From Candidatus Saccharimonadota bacterium (GTDB lineage Bacteria; Patescibacteriota; Saccharimonadia; Saccharimonadales; Saccharimonadaceae), in assembly GCA_028289065.1 (NCBI GenBank), contig JAQGHA010000010.1:1-64000 (forward strand): a stretch of DNA of 64,000 bases, in the 5' to 3' direction. The translations under genes and the position numbers were made by a program. Every line of letters begins with the position of its first letter. Position 1 is the stretch's first letter. The notes beneath the pieces were generated by a model. It was not told where the DNA came from, did not search any database, and saw nothing but the letters and a program-made list of their open reading frames with translations. This document shows positions 17,921-28,216 of this stretch, piece after piece.

Positions 17921-19888
17921 ATGGATCAAAAATTTGTATTATCTTCGCCTTATAAGCCTACCGGTGACCAGCCGACGGCTATTGCTGCGTTACTCAAAGG
18001 TTTAGACGCCGGCGAGAAAGAACAAACGCTGCTTGGTGTGACCGGTTCAGGTAAAACCTTTACCATGGCAAATATAATTGCCGACCGTCAAGTACCTACT
18101 TTAGTACTGGCACACAATAAAACTTTAGCCGCCCAACTATATAGTGAGTTCAAGGCCTTCTTTCCAGATAACGAAGTACATTACTTTGTAAGCTACTTCG
18201 ATTACTACCAGCCTGAAGCGTACATTGCCAGTAGCGATACGTACATCGAAAAAGACAGCAAGATAAATGACGAAATTGACCGCCTGCGCCACGCAGCAAC
18301 GACGGCATTATTAACGCGTCGTGACACCATTATTGTTGCCAGTGTGAGTTGTATTTATGGTATTGGTTCGCCTGAAGATTATTCGGCGATGTCTATTACT
18401 GTTATTAAGGGTGAGCGCCGCCAGCAGGATAAATTCGTTCGGCTTCTAACCGATATTCAATATCAACGTAATGATATCGATTTCCACCGAGGTACCTTCC
18501 GTGTAAAGGGTGACATCGTTGATGTTTTCCCAGCCGGAAGTGATGTTGCCTACCGGATTGAATTCTTTGGTGATGAAGTAGAACGCTTAACTCGCATCGA
18601 CCCGCTGACAGGTGAGATTCTTGGCGAACCCGACCAATTAAGTATTTTCCCAAGCAGTCACTATGTAACGCCAAAACAAAAAGTTGAGCGGGCGATTGTT
18701 GAAATCAAAAAAGAGTTTGACGAGCGCATGGATTTCTTTGAAAAGCACGATAAGCTTTTGGAAGCTCAACGCCTAGCTCAACGTACTAAGTACGACTTGG
18801 AAATGTTGGAAGAAACCGGCTTTGTAAAAGGTATTGAGAACTATAGCCGTTACTTAACCAACCGTGAGCCAGGTGAACAACCAGCTACGTTACTTGACTA
18901 TTTCCCAGATGACTTCATGCTGTTTGTAGATGAAAGCCACATGACCTTACCGCAAGTCCGCGGTATGTATAACGGTGACCGGGCCCGTAAAGAAGTGCTG
19001 GTTGAGCACGGTTTTCGTTTGCCAAGTGCCCTGGATAACCGGCCGCTGCGATTTGAAGAATTCAACCGCCACCTAAACCAAGCGGTCTACGTTTCAGCAA
19101 CACCGGCCGAGTACGAGTTAACCCATAGCCCAGAGCCGGCACAACAAATTATTCGTCCAACCGGTTTGATTGACCCAGAAATTGTTATTCGCCCAACCAC
19201 CGGTCAAATTGATGACTTAATTGCTGAAATTCGCGAACGAACTATCAACGGGCAGCGTGTCCTGGTTACAACCTTAACCAAACGAATGGCCGAGGATTTA
19301 ACGACGTATTTATTAGAGCTCGACATTAAAACCGCCTACATTCACAGTGAAGTTGATACCTTAGAACGAGGTGATATTTTGAGCGACTTACGCCGGGGAG
19401 TGTATGACGTACTGGTTGGTATTAACTTACTCCGTGAAGGCCTCGACTTGCCAGAGGTAAGTTTAGTGGCAATTATTGATGCCGACAAAGAAGGTTTCCT
19501 CCGTAGTACCAGCGCCCTTATTCAGAACATTGGTCGTGCTGCTCGACACCTTGAAGGTAAGGTGCTGATGTATGCCGATAGAATTACCGATTCTATGCAG
19601 CGGGCGATTGATGAAACGAACCGTCGTCGGACTATCCAAACTGCCTATAATGTTGAACACAACATCACACCAACCAGTGTTGCTAAAGAGATTAGCGAAG
19701 GCTTGCGAGCGTTGATTCCTAAGAAAGATGAAGCACCGCAGCTAGACTTGAAGAAGATTCCAAAAGATGAATATGGAAGCTTGGTAAAAGACTTATCAGG
19801 ACAGATGGAACTGGCTAGCGCTAACCTAGAATTTGAGAAAGCCGCCGAACTACGTGACTTGATTGCTGATATTAAATCAAAAATGTAG
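17921..19888 (+). CDS. uvrB: UvrABC excision repair subunit B
   Basis: DNA-damage recognition helicase of nucleotide excision repair. 655 residues, the normal length. Visible are Walker A GVTGSGKT near residue 41, the YYQPEAY beta-hairpin region that inserts into DNA, the DESH box ([11 protein letters not shown]), helicase motifs V/VI ([23 protein letters not shown]) and a C-terminal UVR motif (about 615-650) that contacts UvrC. I chose the ATG at 17921 rather than the TTG 27 bases earlier, since TATAAT (17908-17913) lies seven bases before it and the message is probably leaderless. Confidence 0.97.
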   Translation: MDQKFVLSSPYKPTGDQPTAIAALLKGLDAGEKEQTLLGVTGSGKTFTMANIIADRQVPTLVLAHNKTLAAQLYSEFKAFFPDNEVHYFVSYFDYYQPEAYIASSDTYIEKDSKINDEIDRLRHAATTALLTRRDTIIVASVSCIYGIGSPEDYSAMSITVIKGERRQQDKFVRLLTDIQYQRNDIDFHRGTFRVKGDIVDVFPAGSDVAYRIEFFGDEVERLTRIDPLTGEILGEPDQLSIFPSSHYVTPKQKVERAIVEIKKEFDERMDFFEKHDKLLEAQRLAQRTKYDLEMLEETGFVKGIENYSRYLTNREPGEQPATLLDYFPDDFMLFVDESHMTLPQVRGMYNGDRARKEVLVEHGFRLPSALDNRPLRFEEFNRHLNQAVYVSATPAEYELTHSPEPAQQIIRPTGLIDPEIVIRPTTGQIDDLIAEIRERTINGQRVLVTTLTKRMAEDLTTYLLELDIKTAYIHSEVDTLERGDILSDLRRGVYDVLVGINLLREGLDLPEVSLVAIIDADKEGFLRSTSALIQNIGRAARHLEGKVLMYADRITDSMQRAIDETNRRRTIQTAYNVEHNITPTSVAKEISEGLRALIPKKDEAPQLDLKKIPKDEYGSLVKDLSGQMELASANLEFEKAAELRDLIADIKSKM

Positions 19889-19934
19889 ATTTTAAGTGCA
19901 ACATTCGCAGTAGCAAGGTATAATTAACAGAAGT

Positions 19935-20225
19935 ATGACGCAAATCTCAACAAAAGACGTACAGCATCTGGCACAGCTGAGTAGCTTGCAGATGGATGAA
20001 AACGAAACCGAAAGCCTACGGACCGAACTAGAAAGCATTGTCGGCTATATTGAACAGCTCTCGGAGCTTGATACAACTGGCGTAGAGCCTACTTATCAGG
20101 TGACTGACCTGCAAAACGTATGGCGTGATGATGCTGTCGATAATTACGGTATTTCTAACCAAAAACTATTAGCGTTGGCACCGGCTACCGAAGCACAGCA
20201 AATTAAAGTTCCGAAGGTATTATAA
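19935..20225 (+). CDS. gatC: Asp/Glu-tRNA amidotransferase subunit C
   Basis: The small subunit that wraps around and stabilises GatA in the complex that converts Glu-tRNA-Gln to Gln-tRNA-Gln (and Asp-tRNA-Asn to Asn-tRNA-Asn). 96 residues, the usual size, with the family features VQHLAQLSSLQM and a C-terminal VPKVL. A TATAAT box ends ten bases upstream of the ATG. It is first in the order gatC-gatA-small membrane protein-gatB. Confidence 0.95.
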   Translation: MTQISTKDVQHLAQLSSLQMDENETESLRTELESIVGYIEQLSELDTTGVEPTYQVTDLQNVWRDDAVDNYGISNQKLLALAPATEAQQIKVPKVL

Positions 20226-20226
20226 A

Positions 20227-21588
20227 ATGACAGTCATTGCAGATTATATTGGCCGAACCGCACGTGAGAACGTTGTGAACGCGCTTTTGAAAGCTCGAGA
20301 GAATGAGGAATTCAATGCGATTTTGTCTTACTCTGAAGAGCGAGCTTTGGAACGTGCCGATAAGGTTGACAGCGGTGAAATTACTGGCCGCTTGGCTGGT
20401 GTACCTTTTATTGCTAAGGATAACTTTTTGACCCTTGGCGTAACGACTTCGGCAGCAAGCAATTTCTTAAAGGATTTCAAAGCCCCATTACAAGCCACCG
20501 CAATCGAAAAACTCGAAGCCGAAGGTGCTATTTGTATTGGTAAGGCCAACCTGGATGCTTTTGCCCACGGGGGAAGCACAGAAAATTCTGCTTTTGGTCC
20601 AACCAAAAATGCTTTTAATCAAGAGCATGTCGCTGGGGGAAGTAGTGGTGGCTCGGCTGTCGTCGTTGCCTTGGGAATTGTTCCGTTTGCTCTTGGTAGC
20701 GATACCGGTGGTTCGATTCGTCAGCCAGCTAGCTTCAATAATGTAGTCGGTATTAAACCAACTTACGGTACCGTCAGCCGTTACGGCGTAGTAGCGATGG
20801 CGAGTAGCACTGATACTATTGGTGTGCTTGCAAGTTCAATTGAAGATGCTGAACTAGTGATGGATATTATGAGTGGTCAGGATACTAAGGACATGACTAC
20901 CTTACCGGACTTTTTTGCGCCCGCACAACTTGAGGGTCCAAAAAAGATTGGTGTAATTAAAGAATTCATGGACGAAGGCGTTGATTCAGAGGTGAAAGCC
21001 GCTACCGAACAATACATCGAAGCTTTGAAGCAAAAAGGGCATGTAGTTGAAGAGGTAAGTATGTCATTATTGAAATACGCCTTGGCTATTTACTACATCG
21101 TTGTCCCAGCTGAAATTAGCAGCAACTTGGGCCGCTATGATGGCGTACGATACGGCGCTCGCGCTGAAGCCGGAACGTTAGGTGAGTTGTACGGTTTGTC
21201 TCGAGACCAAGGTTTTATGCAAGAAAATAAGCGACGAATTATGATTGGGAGTTACGTACTTTCCAGCGGATTCTTCGACGCCTATTACTTGCAAGCCCAA
21301 AAAGCTCGAACGCTTCTAGTTGATGAATTTAATACTTTATTTAAAACCTACGACGCATTAATCGGCCCGGTTGCGCCTACACCAGCTTTTAAGCTCGGGG
21401 AAAACACCAGTGACCCTGTAAAAATGTATTTAGCCGATATTATGACCGTTCCGGCAAGTTTAGCCGGCCTTCCAGCCATCAGTGTTCCGGCTGGTAAAAG
21501 CCAAAATGGCTTGCCAATTGGTGTTCAATTAATTGGTGCTCGTAAGTCAGATGCATTACTAATGGCGCTCGCAAAGGAAGTTGAATAA
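20227..21588 (+). CDS. gatA: Asp/Glu-tRNA amidotransferase subunit A
   Basis: An amidase that releases ammonia from glutamine for transfer to the charged tRNA. 453 residues, slightly shorter than usual (about 480). The amidase-signature triad is complete: Lys64 in IAKDN, Ser139 in GGSSGGSA and Ser163 in GSDTGGSIRQP. The usual DEFAMGSSTENSAFG reads DAFAHGGSTENSAFG. It starts one base after the gatC stop. Confidence 0.96.
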   Translation: MTVIADYIGRTARENVVNALLKARENEEFNAILSYSEERALERADKVDSGEITGRLAGVPFIAKDNFLTLGVTTSAASNFLKDFKAPLQATAIEKLEAEGAICIGKANLDAFAHGGSTENSAFGPTKNAFNQEHVAGGSSGGSAVVVALGIVPFALGSDTGGSIRQPASFNNVVGIKPTYGTVSRYGVVAMASSTDTIGVLASSIEDAELVMDIMSGQDTKDMTTLPDFFAPAQLEGPKKIGVIKEFMDEGVDSEVKAATEQYIEALKQKGHVVEEVSMSLLKYALAIYYIVVPAEISSNLGRYDGVRYGARAEAGTLGELYGLSRDQGFMQENKRRIMIGSYVLSSGFFDAYYLQAQKARTLLVDEFNTLFKTYDALIGPVAPTPAFKLGENTSDPVKMYLADIMTVPASLAGLPAISVPAGKSQNGLPIGVQLIGARKSDALLMALAKEVE

Positions 21589-21589
21589 T

Positions 21590-22015
21590 ATGGATCAAAC
21601 TGCTGCAATTATATTCTTTTTCGCTACCATTCTGATTGGTGGTGGCTTACTGTTCGTTTTTGTATCAATTGCTAAAAATAGCCCGCGTGAACTTGATATG
21701 GAAAAATATCGTAGTCGTTGGTTGAGTATCGAGACGGCTTTGTCGCGTAACAACGAGGGCAGCCATATTTTGTGTGTCCTTAACGCTGATAAACTTTTAG
21801 ACCAAGCTCTCCGCGATCGTGGTATTGCTGGTAAAACTATGGCCGAGCGAATGAAGAATTGCCAAGGTAAATGGACAAACGGTAATGGGCTATGGGCGGC
21901 ACACAAAGTGCGAAACCGCCTAGCGCATGAAACCGATGCTAGTATCGATTACGATCGCTCTAAACAGGCTTTAATCGCATACAAACAAGGCCTTAAAGAC
22001 CTGGGGGCAATATAA
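21590..22015 (+). CDS. Membrane-anchored HEPN-like protein inside the gatCAB operon
   Basis: 141 residues. Residues 6-28 are a transmembrane segment. The cytoplasmic part is a helical domain with VRNRLAHE (108-114 region), which fits the R-x4-6-H signature of HEPN domains (Arg108 or Arg110 with His113). Many HEPN proteins are RNases, but several non-catalytic families exist, so activity is only a possibility. It begins one base after gatA and its stop overlaps the gatB start, so it is synthesised with the amidotransferase. I do not know a named family with this layout. Confidence 0.75.
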   Translation: MDQTAAIIFFFATILIGGGLLFVFVSIAKNSPRELDMEKYRSRWLSIETALSRNNEGSHILCVLNADKLLDQALRDRGIAGKTMAERMKNCQGKWTNGNGLWAAHKVRNRLAHETDASIDYDRSKQALIAYKQGLKDLGAI

Positions 22016-23466
22016 TGGCAACCCAAGAAATGCTCGACCAATACGATATGACGATTGGTATTGAATGCCATGTGCAGCTTGCAACCACGAGCAAGCTATT
22101 TAGTGGTGCCGATAACGATGCTCGGGAAAAAGAACCTAACACAGCTACTAGCCCAATTGATTTTGGTTTACCAGGCATGCTGCCGGTTCTCAATAAAGAA
22201 GCAATTGTGTTGGCGGCTCGAGCTGGTAAGGCGTTGAATTCTGAAATTGCCCACGTTAGCCGGTTTGATCGTAAACACTACTTTTACCCAGACCTTCCAA
22301 AAGGCTACCAAATTAGCCAAATGTATCAGCCAATTATTATTGGCGGCCATGTTGATGCGCCATTACTAGATGGCGATACGGTTACAGTCCGTATTCACCA
22401 TGCCCACCTCGAAGAAGATGCTGGTAAGTTAACCCATCACGGTACCTATAGCTTGGTTGATTTAAACCGGGCTGGGACACCATTAATCGAGATTGTATCT
22501 GAGCCAGATATTCATTCAGCAGCTGGCGCTAAAGCTTATGCTACCGAGCTGCATCGCCTGATGACCTATGCGGGTGTAACATTAGGTAACTTGTATCATG
22601 GCAATATGCGTTTTGATGTAAACCTTTCGGTTGCAAAAAAAGGCGCAACTGAGCTAGGAACTCGTGCCGAAGTGAAAAATTTGAACTCGTTCCGAAGTGT
22701 CGAAAAAGCCGCTGAATACGAATTTATCCGCCAAGTGGAATTGTTAGAAAAGGGCGAAGCGATTGTTCAGGAAACCCGTGGTTGGAGCGACGCTACCGGT
22801 AAAACTACCTCTCAGCGTAGTAAAGAAGACGCTCAAGATTACCGCTACATGCCAGACGCCGATATTCCACCGGTTGTACTAAGCGATGAAGACATTGCCG
22901 CTATGCAGGCTGGTTTGCCAGCGCTTCCAGCAACGTATCGTGAGGCCTGGAGTAGCCTTGGTTTAGACCGTTCGGTTATTGAATCATTACTATCTACTCA
23001 AAGCTATGCCGTACTTATTAGTGAAATTCAACAAAGTTTCAATGATGACGTCGCCCGCCGGGTTGCTCATTGGTTCTCGAGTGCCGTAGCCCAAACTGGC
23101 GAAGAAGTAGCTATAATTGCTAGCAACTTTGCACCAGAAGGCTATGGTGAACTGGCTGAAATGGTTGAAAAGAATGAACTTTCCAGCACGGCTGCAAAAG
23201 AAATTTTCCAAGAATTATTAACAAGCACCGATACGCCGCGTAGTATTGCCGAGAAAAAGAACTTACTACAGGTGAGTGATGAATCGGCTATCCTTTCGAT
23301 TGTTCAAGAAGTGTTGAACGACCCAGCGAGTGCTCAGTCGGTTGCTGATATTAAAGCTGGCCAAGAAAAAGCTATTGGTTTTTTGGTTGGCCAGGTTATG
23401 AAGAAATCACAGGGAAAAGCAAATCCAGCGTTGGCACAAAAATTGATTCGCCAAGAACTTGCCTAG
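22015..23466 (+). CDS. gatB: Asp/Glu-tRNA amidotransferase subunit B
   Basis: The kinase and tRNA-binding subunit that phosphorylates the mischarged amino acid and accepts ammonia from GatA. 483 residues. The N-terminal catalytic core is typical: GIECHVQLAT, FDRKHYFYPDLPKGYQISQ, DAGKLTHH and VDLNRAGTPLIEIVSEPD. The helical and tail (YqeY-like) domains that hold the tRNA cover about 330-483. The ATG shares one base with the preceding stop. Its presence implies that glutaminyl- and/or asparaginyl-tRNA are made by transamidation in this organism. Confidence 0.97.
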   Translation: MATQEMLDQYDMTIGIECHVQLATTSKLFSGADNDAREKEPNTATSPIDFGLPGMLPVLNKEAIVLAARAGKALNSEIAHVSRFDRKHYFYPDLPKGYQISQMYQPIIIGGHVDAPLLDGDTVTVRIHHAHLEEDAGKLTHHGTYSLVDLNRAGTPLIEIVSEPDIHSAAGAKAYATELHRLMTYAGVTLGNLYHGNMRFDVNLSVAKKGATELGTRAEVKNLNSFRSVEKAAEYEFIRQVELLEKGEAIVQETRGWSDATGKTTSQRSKEDAQDYRYMPDADIPPVVLSDEDIAAMQAGLPALPATYREAWSSLGLDRSVIESLLSTQSYAVLISEIQQSFNDDVARRVAHWFSSAVAQTGEEVAIIASNFAPEGYGELAEMVEKNELSSTAAKEIFQELLTSTDTPRSIAEKKNLLQVSDESAILSIVQEVLNDPASAQSVADIKAGQEKAIGFLVGQVMKKSQGKANPALAQKLIRQELA

Positions 23467-23495
23467 CCACTGTAAATACAGTTGCAAAACAGTGG
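23467..23495 (+). terminator. Hairpin after gatB (weak terminator candidate)
   Basis: CCACTGT (23467-23473) pairs with ACAGTGG (23489-23495), directly after the gatB stop. The following bases are TTGTGTGCTTATTTTATT, a poor U-tract, so termination would be weak or factor-assisted. Confidence 0.4.
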
Positions 23496-23563
23496 TTGTG
23501 TGCTTATTTTATTAGCGTATACTAAAACTATACGTCACCATTAATTGAAATAAGGAGCAAACA

Positions 23564-23824
23564 ATGGAAATACAAAATGCCTCAGAAATATTGCTCATTG
23601 TTGTCTCGAGTATTCTATCGATTTTTTTGATCGTAGCAATCATTCTCGGGATATATTTGGTTAAATTAACGGCTGAAATTCGTCGGGTAGCCAAAAGTGC
23701 TCAAAGTACCGTTGATCACCTAGGTTCAGCTGTAAACGGCTTAAGTCGGCTAAGCTCACCACTGTTTGTGGCCGAACTAGTCAGCAAGTACATTAAGAAA
23801 ATAACTAAGAAGGGAAAGAAATAA
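23564..23824 (+). CDS. Small single-span membrane protein (DUF948-like)
   Basis: 86 residues. Residues 9-32 are a strongly hydrophobic segment and the rest is a basic cytoplasmic tail ending in KKITKKGKK. The layout resembles the short DUF948/YtxG-type proteins that accompany YtxH in Firmicutes, and a YtxH-like gene follows two bases later. AAGGAG precedes the ATG at good spacing, and a TATACT-like box lies further upstream. Function unknown, perhaps envelope stress. Confidence 0.65.
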   Translation: MEIQNASEILLIVVSSILSIFLIVAIILGIYLVKLTAEIRRVAKSAQSTVDHLGSAVNGLSRLSSPLFVAELVSKYIKKITKKGKK

Positions 23825-23825
23825 T

Positions 23826-24167
23826 ATGGCAAAAGGTAATTTAGCAATTGGCGCAGTAATTGGTGCTATCGCAGGGTTTGTAAGCGGAGTTTTACTTGCA
23901 CCTAAAAGTGGCAAAGAAACACGTCAAGAAATTAAAGATGGTGCTAACAAAGCTAAAGACGTAACCGTCGAAAAAGCTGAAGAGCTAAAAGGCAAAGCGA
24001 CTAAAATCGCTAACGATGTAAGCGATAAAGCAAAAGATGTTGCTGGCGATGTAGAAGCTAAAGCAAGAGAACTCAAGGGCCGTGCTGAACGGGCTGTCGA
24101 AAGTGCTCAAAAGGGTTTTAACGACAAGCCAAAAACTGCTAATACCACTAAAAACTCAAAGAAGTAA
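23826..24167 (+). CDS. YtxH-like general stress protein
   Basis: 113 residues. A glycine-rich hydrophobic N-terminal segment (about 6-27, AIGAVIGAIAGFVSGVLLAP) is followed directly by KSGKETR, the YtxH hallmark. The remainder is an Ala/Lys/Glu amphipathic helix with imperfect 11-residue spacing, as in LEA-like stress proteins. It starts one base after the previous gene and is followed two bases later by another small membrane protein, so the three form one operon. The role, protection of the membrane during stress, is only inferred from the family. Confidence 0.75.
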   Translation: MAKGNLAIGAVIGAIAGFVSGVLLAPKSGKETRQEIKDGANKAKDVTVEKAEELKGKATKIANDVSDKAKDVAGDVEAKARELKGRAERAVESAQKGFNDKPKTANTTKNSKK

Positions 24168-24169
24168 CT

Positions 24170-24457
24170 ATGGCCAAGATTGTTGAAAAATTGAAGAAGA
24201 ATGCAAAAAAAGGCAACGAGCAAGGTGCTCGAAGGGCCGTTTTAGAAGATTTATTTTACGATTTTAATTCATCAAAAGCTGAAGTATATAAGATGAATTT
24301 TTTCCGGGGAATCTTCCTCGGTTTCGGAACAGTTATCGGCGGTACGTTAGTAGTAGCATTAATAGTTTGGATTCTAACATTGCTAGCTGATATTCCTGGC
24401 GGTACTGGTGATTTCATTCAGTACATTGTTGATACCGTACAAGACAGCAGTAAGTAG
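24170..24457 (+). CDS. Small membrane protein (DUF5665-like)
   Basis: 95 residues. A basic N-terminus (LKKNAKKGNEQGARR) and a short acidic helix precede MNFFRGIFLGFGTVIGGTLVVALIVW, one long membrane segment (about 45-70), then a short tail after PGGTGDF. The segment and tail resemble the DUF5665 family; I make that link from memory only. Third gene of the small envelope operon, with no clear terminator behind it before dnaE. Confidence 0.65.
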   Translation: MAKIVEKLKKNAKKGNEQGARRAVLEDLFYDFNSSKAEVYKMNFFRGIFLGFGTVIGGTLVVALIVWILTLLADIPGGTGDFIQYIVDTVQDSSK

Positions 24458-24514
24458 TAACCGTCATTTTTACTACAGACAGCTAGCTGCCATTTCGCTA
24501 TACTAAGAGTAGTT

Positions 24515-27500
24515 ATGGGGGTTAGTACTAAATCCGAACCGGTGGAGGTGGCTACTTTAAAGCCGTCTCAATACGTTCACTTACACAATCATACTCATCA
24601 CAGTGTTCTGGATGGGCTATCAAAGATACCTGCGCTCATGGATACCGTTAAAGGCATGGGCATGGAGGCAGTAGCTCTGACTGACCACGGCACGATGTCG
24701 GGAACGATTGAGTTTTATAAGGCTGCCCAAAATGCGGGTGTAAAGCCAATATTAGGCATGGAAGCTTATGTCGCATCTCGCAGCCGGCACGACCGTGACC
24801 CTCAAAAGGATAAAGCTCGCTACCACTTGATTATTCTTGCGATGAATAATCAAGGTTACCAGAACCTCATGCGATTAAGTTCGAAAGCCAACTTAGAGGG
24901 TATGTACTACAAACCTCGTATTGACCATGAACTTTTGGAAGAATTTAATGAAGGTTTAATTATCTTATCTGGCTGTGCGAGTAGTGAGCTTGGTGAGAAC
25001 TTACGAGCCGATAACTACGAGGAAGCTAAATCAATTGCCGCCTGGTATAAATCAGTCTTTGGCGACCGCTATTATTTAGAGCTACAAGACCACGGTCATC
25101 CTGAATCAAAAACCGCCTGGGATGTTCAGACGAAGATTAACGGATACCTAGAGAAAATCTCTGAAGAGCTGAATATTCCAGTTGTTTTAACCAGTGATGG
25201 TCACTACTTAACGCACGATGACCAAGCGGCTCATGAAATTCTTCTTTGTGTAGGTACTGGCTCATTTTTATCGGATGAAAAACGTATGTCTTTGAAAGAC
25301 TTTGAGCTGCATGTAACTGACCCGAATGAACTTATTGAACGTTGGGGTAAAACCCGTCCAGATGCGATTGCAAACTCTAAGGTAATTGCTGACCGTTGTA
25401 ATGTCGAACTTGAATTAGGAAAAATATTAATTCCAACTTTCGAGACTCCCGAAGGCCACGACGAAAAAAGCTATTTACACTTATTGGTATACCGTGGCTT
25501 AGCTTGGCGCTATGGTGAGCTGACCCAAGACCAAACCGAGAATTTGAGTGTTGAAGAAGCGAGGAAGCTTACGCCTGCAAATGCATTGGAACGCGCTGAC
25601 TATGAACTTGGTGTGATTGACCGCATGGGCTTCAACGGCTACTTCTTAATTGTCCAAGACTTTATTAACTGGGGTAAAAACCAAGGTATTATTTTTGGCC
25701 CTGGGCGTGGTAGTGCGGCTGGTTCGATTGTTTCGTATGCTATTCGTATTACAGAGCTTGACCCATTGCACTACGATTTGCTGTTTGAGCGTTTCTTAAA
25801 CCCGGACCGTATTAGTATGCCGGATGTGGATATCGATATTCAGGATACTCGCCGTGATGAGGTAATCGCCTATTGTACTCAAAAATACGGCACTGAACGT
25901 GTTGCAAACATTGTCACCTTTGGAACAATGGCGGCTCGTGCGGCAGTGCGTGACGTCGCCCGTGTTCTACAGGTGCCGTACGGCGAGAGTGACCGTTTAG
26001 CGAAGCTTATCCCGCAGCCAGTTCAAGGTCGGCATATACCACTTTTTAAAAGTATTGTTGAAGACCCTGACCTTAAAAATGAATATGACACCAACGAAAC
26101 ATCAAAACGCGTACTAGACTATGCTATTCGGCTCGAGGGTACAATCCGAAGTCATGGAGTGCACGCCGCGGGTGTGGTGATTGCTCCGGACGATATTGTG
26201 AAGTTTGCTCCGGTTGAAATGTCACAAAAAGGTGTTGTAGCGACCCAATATCCTATGGGTCCGGTTGAAGAAATTGGTCTGCTTAAGATGGACTTCTTGG
26301 GGCTCTCAACCTTAACTATTATTAACAATGCCCTGCGTATTATTAAAAGGGTTTATGATGTTGATATCGATTTAGCTGAAATTCCACTAGAAGATAAACC
26401 GACATTTGAATTATTCCAAAGAGGCGATACGACGGGTGTTTTCCAGTTAGAATCCGCAGGTATGAAACGATATTTGCGTGAGCTGAAACCGACTGTTTTT
26501 GATGACATTGTGGCGATGGTAGCCTTGTACCGTCCTGGCCCTATGCAATTTATTGACGACTTTATTAAACGAAAACATGGTGAACGTGATATTACTTACA
26601 TGCACCCGAAGATGGAAGATTCATTGAAATCAACTTATGGTATTTTGGTGTATCAAGAACAGGTTATGCAAATTTCAAAAGACCTATCAGGCTTTACTGG
26701 TGGTGAGGCTGATACCTTGCGTAAAGCAATTGGTAAAAAGAACGTTGAAATGATGGGTAAAATGAAAACCCGTTTTATCGAGGGAGCTGTAGAGCAATCT
26801 GGCGCGGATGCTGATGACATGGAAATCTTTTGGAAGCAACTTGAAGACTTTGCAGCCTATTGTTTCAACAAATCCCACGCAGCTTGTTACGGGTTGATTT
26901 CTTACTGGACGGCTTACTTAAAAGCTCATTACCCCGAAGCGTTTATGGCAGCCGTTATGACTAGTGATGCTGACGATACTGACCGTTTGGCAATTGAGAT
27001 GAATGAATGTAAGCAAATGGGAATAAAGGTTTTGTCACCAGACGTGAACGAAAGTTTCGTAGAGTTTGCGGTTGTACCTGGTAAAAAGCAAATTCGATTT
27101 GGAATGGCGGCGGTAAAGGGTGTTGGAACTGCAGTTGTCGAGGAGATTCTTAGGGCTCGTAACGATGCTAAATTTGATTCTATCGAAGATTTTGCCCGTC
27201 GCGTATCGACTTCACGCGTAAATAAAAAGGCCTGGGAATCACTCATTAAAACTGGTGCTTTTGATACGTTAGCCGATCGTTCTGATTTACTATTTAACCT
27301 GGAAACTATTCAAGGCTTTGCTTCTAAAATCCAAAAAGAAGCGCTAAGTGGCCAAACGGATTTATTTGGCGGTATGGCTGATATGGCTTCTGTACAACCG
27401 AAGGTGGCTTTGATTGCCGCCCCAGTACGCCATACCGAAAAAGAACGCCTTACCTGGGAACGTGAGTTACTTGGCCTATATATTAGCGCCCATCCACTTG

Positions 27501-28216
27501 ACCATTACGCGGCTTACTTTGAAGAACAGGCAATTCCATTAATGGAGATGACGCCTGATATGGATGGACGAACACTGACAATTGGTGGATTAATTGCATC
27601 TGTTCGCAGTATCGTGACTAAGAGTGGTACTAAAATGGCCTTTGTAAAACTTGAAGACAAGACACATGAAACTGAGTTAATTATCTTTCCAAAACTGTAT
27701 GAAATTATTGGAGCAAAATTACTGCAAGATACGGTTATCCGCGCCTCGGGCAAAGCTACTTCTCGCGATAAAGAGGGTAATGTGACGTCAGACGTTAAGA
27801 TGATTGTTGATGAAATACAAATTGTGAATGATGACGAGCTACGAATGTATGAATCAACCGGCAAAAAGATGGCCAAGCCAAAAGCCGCCGAAGTTCATGC
27901 CCGTCGTACCTATGCCAAAGCACCGCCTTCAAGAACGGAGATAGAAAGAAACACTGGCGTTTCGACAGCCATGAAACCACCAGCCGAAGAAGGCCTGAAA
28001 AAAGTATTTGTCCACGTTAAAAACCCGGACGACCAAGCGTCGTTAGTTGAGATAAAGAAAATTTGTAGTTTGTTCCCAGGTTTATGCGATATCATTTTAG
28101 TGCTTGGCCCCGAAAAGCAATCAGCCATCAAAATGCCTTTTAGAGTAGATGGTAGCGATGATTTGGTTGGTCGCCTAGTGAAAGTACTAGGCGAAGACGC
28201 TGTTGTCGTTAAGTAG
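24515..28216 (+). CDS. dnaE: DNA polymerase III alpha subunit
   Basis: The replicative polymerase, 1233 residues. In order: a PHP domain with intact metal-binding motifs (VHLHNHTHHSVLDG near 22-35; LTDHGTMSG), the Pol III catalytic core with PDVDIDIQD near residue 435, a tandem helix-hairpin-helix region (MAAVKGVGTAVVEEI), and an OB domain (about 1018-1090). The intact PHP motifs suggest a built-in proofreading exonuclease, as in Thermus and mycobacteria. TATACT ends ten bases before the ATG. The gene end overlaps the convergent SpoU methylase by eight bases. Confidence 0.96.
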   Translation: MGVSTKSEPVEVATLKPSQYVHLHNHTHHSVLDGLSKIPALMDTVKGMGMEAVALTDHGTMSGTIEFYKAAQNAGVKPILGMEAYVASRSRHDRDPQKDKARYHLIILAMNNQGYQNLMRLSSKANLEGMYYKPRIDHELLEEFNEGLIILSGCASSELGENLRADNYEEAKSIAAWYKSVFGDRYYLELQDHGHPESKTAWDVQTKINGYLEKISEELNIPVVLTSDGHYLTHDDQAAHEILLCVGTGSFLSDEKRMSLKDFELHVTDPNELIERWGKTRPDAIANSKVIADRCNVELELGKILIPTFETPEGHDEKSYLHLLVYRGLAWRYGELTQDQTENLSVEEARKLTPANALERADYELGVIDRMGFNGYFLIVQDFINWGKNQGIIFGPGRGSAAGSIVSYAIRITELDPLHYDLLFERFLNPDRISMPDVDIDIQDTRRDEVIAYCTQKYGTERVANIVTFGTMAARAAVRDVARVLQVPYGESDRLAKLIPQPVQGRHIPLFKSIVEDPDLKNEYDTNETSKRVLDYAIRLEGTIRSHGVHAAGVVIAPDDIVKFAPVEMSQKGVVATQYPMGPVEEIGLLKMDFLGLSTLTIINNALRIIKRVYDVDIDLAEIPLEDKPTFELFQRGDTTGVFQLESAGMKRYLRELKPTVFDDIVAMVALYRPGPMQFIDDFIKRKHGERDITYMHPKMEDSLKSTYGILVYQEQVMQISKDLSGFTGGEADTLRKAIGKKNVEMMGKMKTRFIEGAVEQSGADADDMEIFWKQLEDFAAYCFNKSHAACYGLISYWTAYLKAHYPEAFMAAVMTSDADDTDRLAIEMNECKQMGIKVLSPDVNESFVEFAVVPGKKQIRFGMAAVKGVGTAVVEEILRARNDAKFDSIEDFARRVSTSRVNKKAWESLIKTGAFDTLADRSDLLFNLETIQGFASKIQKEALSGQTDLFGGMADMASVQPKVALIAAPVRHTEKERLTWERELLGLYISAHPLDHYAAYFEEQAIPLMEMTPDMDGRTLTIGGLIASVRSIVTKSGTKMAFVKLEDKTHETELIIFPKLYEIIGAKLLQDTVIRASGKATSRDKEGNVTSDVKMIVDEIQIVNDDELRMYESTGKKMAKPKAAEVHARRTYAKAPPSRTEIERNTGVSTAMKPPAEEGLKKVFVHVKNPDDQASLVEIKKICSLFPGLCDIILVLGPEKQSAIKMPFRVDGSDDLVGRLVKVLGEDAVVVK

